64,000 nucleotides of DNA from positions 256,501-320,500 of the forward strand of contig NW_027488622.1 in assembly GCF_050948215.1 (NCBI RefSeq), read 5' to 3'. Each line of letters starts with the position of its first letter. Positions within the stretch are counted from its first letter, which is position 1. The notes below the pieces were generated by a model. It was not told where the DNA came from. It searched no databases and saw only the letters and a list, made by a program, of their open reading frames with translations. This stretch comes from Halictus rubicundus (lineage: Eukaryota > Arthropoda > Insecta > Hymenoptera > Halictidae). Below, one piece after another: positions 62,622 through 64,000 of the stretch. The position numbers were made by a program, and so were the translations under genes.

Positions 62622-63136
62622 ATATTACATAATATATTTTTACGATAATTATAAATTAGTTTTTCACGGAAAAAACGCCGAAAAAAGTGGTTTTTATTTT
62701 TTCCCACTATGGCGCACCAAACGCAGGAATCTGGAAAAAATTGAGCATAATACTTAGGACAATATCTTATTGCTAAATTAATTCTGTTCTAGTGTCTCTT
62801 CGATTTCCATATGAAATCTGCATTTTTTCGATTTTTTTTTTCGTGTTTTTCGATTTTTACAGCCAGAGTTTGCAACGGAAAAATCTGAAAACGACTCAAA
62901 GTATGTGGTTTGGTGTCTGAAATGTGTCAGATTTTTTTCAGAATTTTAAATTGTCATTAAATGGGGAAAATTGGCCAAAAACTGGATTTTCGTTTTTCCT
63001 CTATAATTACCCTTACAGACGAGCTATAGGGCTTAAACTTGGCTGAAAGGTATCTTTTTTGGTAGGCTATCAAATGGCGCAAATTGGAACAAAATCCCTT
63101 CCGGGGCCGATTTGGCCCCCAAAGCCGGCTATAGCC

Positions 63137-63448
63137 ATTACAAAGAAAAAGAAAAGTTGCAACTGTTCGACGTTGAGTTGCACTTATTAGTGCAACGCCA
63201 CTGACCCGATCAGCTGGTAATGTAAAATTGGAAACTTATTACAATTACAAAAGGATTGTATGTGATCCAAAAGCTGTTCGACGTTGAACTGCACACTTGG
63301 AAAATGGTTTCAGTAGCGAATCTTGCCTACTCTGGGACTGGACCAGTGATGCCAGAATCTAGCGACGCCGTCCCACGGGGGAGGGGGGTCAATCCCCACC
63401 GCCGACTCGGCCCCAAATTTTACAATTATTTTCTTGTTTTATCCCTAG
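63137..63448. other. Right flank: possible end of the Mutator-like gene
   Basis: Directly after the foldback arm the sequence reads in frame as a short basic tail (ITKKKKS...) to TAG at 63188-63190, a plausible true end of the Mutator-like protein. A 20-bp word CTGTTCGACGTTGA repeats at about 63165 and 63272. Nothing else is recognised. Confidence 0.4.
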
Positions 63449-64000
63449 TGTTACGTATGGAGACGTTCTCCAGGTTCATTTCGATTAGAAGTTTTAATCT
63501 CTTTTCTGAGAACGAAAAGCGTCCCAACAGACCCCCTTTATCAATGGAAGACACTGTATGCCTTCTTTATATCAAAATCTCTAGACACTCCCTTCTGGCA
63601 TCCGTTAATTAATATTCTGATAAGAAATAGCCCGGATAACCTTCACTAACCCCTTTTACCAAAATCTAACTGAGGCCTGCTTTTCATTAGAAGTGACAAA
63701 AAATGTGACTATGACCCTACGTGACATTAAATCTTAAACAGAGTACCCCTTTCACTTTCAAGATATATAAACCCGTTCGTTTTCATCCTCTTTGGTTCAG
63801 TCGAGTTTCAGAAGTGATTCGGTAACGTCGCATTACGCGCATAAGAGTCAATTCTAGTGAGATCGGGTTAAAGTCCCTTTCGGATCAAACGTAACCTTAT
63901 AGATTCTGTTAGTTCGTGTATTCTATTTGGCATTCAATAATTGCTCTCTGACCCCGCATTGCCAGTGCGTCAACACCGTGCATCATAGGTAACAATTTCT
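63449..64000 (+). repeat. Probable LTR, running off the window
   Basis: The sequence starts TGTTACGTATGGAGACG, a common start of insect gypsy LTRs. It contains a TATA box in AAGATATATAAACCCG (63761-63776) followed about 30 bp later by TCAGTCGAGTTTCAG, a good initiator context. The right end and any retrotransposon body lie outside the window, so this is tentative. Confidence 0.45.

Larger units (their letters stand above)
53463..63136. mobile_element. Long foldback element with about 860-bp arms (nested)
   Basis: The left arm 53463-54312 and right arm 61474-63136 (minus a 789-bp solo LTR) are inverted copies, both starting GGCTATAGCCGG at the outside. They meet at AT, where the ISL2EU-type transposon is inserted, so the original element was almost pure palindrome of about 1.7 kb. 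It interrupts the end of the Mutator-like gene. No clear target duplication is seen. The arms hold a tRNA-like sequence and no protein-coding gene of their own. Confidence 0.7.

Overview
The window looks like a transposon graveyard from an insect nuclear genome. An ant or another hymenopteran is the best guess, because of the family mix: a DUF4806 gene, a MADF-BESS gene, jockey-like LINEs, a TRIM and AT-rich intergenic DNA. I see no ordinary host gene, bacterial operon, CRISPR array or origin. Almost every coding region belongs to a mobile element, and many boundaries can be fixed to the base from target-site duplications (TSDs).

Layout. 1-7.2 kb: an inverted-repeat element (923-3621) interrupted by a deleted copia element (1506-3288), then AT-rich DNA with small tandem repeats. 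7.3-19.04 kb: two nested jockey-like LINEs on the minus strand. The outer copy (A, 7310-19037) sits in a 5S-rRNA-like sequence. The inner copy (B, 8015-13715) sits in a tRNA-Asp sequence inside the 3' region of A. 19.4-35.7 kb: one minus-strand DNA transposon (T1) with a large transposase gene split by a solo LTR, an apparently intact four-exon DUF4806 gene, and a 5'UTR intron that now carries about 10.5 kb of other elements, including a 9.55-kb Harbinger-type transposon (23796-33345) with an intact three-exon MADF-BESS gene and a broken transposase.

35.7-46.3 kb: a 5'-truncated copia (copia-2), a third jockey-like LINE (J3) split by an ORF1-only R1-like element, and the 5' part of a second T1-type copy (T2) in the opposite orientation. 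47.4-49.3 kb: a decayed Ty3/gypsy pol. 49.4-63.2 kb: a Mutator-like transposase fused to a YqaJ-type nuclease. It carries a solo LTR, a TRIM and, at its 3' end, a long foldback element. An ISL2EU-type transposon occupies the centre of the foldback palindrome, a LINE lies inside the ISL2EU element, and solo LTRs sit in three of these layers. The window ends inside a probable LTR.

Order of insertion follows from nesting. Examples are foldback into MULE, ISL2EU into foldback, LINE into ISL2EU, LTR into LINE; and Harbinger into a TIR element, which lies in the T1 intron. Several reading frames are restored exactly when an insertion and one TSD copy are removed, which supports these boundaries strongly. 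The most interesting points are the LINE pair carrying and entering Pol III gene sequence, the intact accessory genes inside broken DNA transposons, the transposase-nuclease fusion, the TRIM whose LTR holds a Pol III B-box-like motif, and the ORF1-only LINE with a hairpin-repeat leader.
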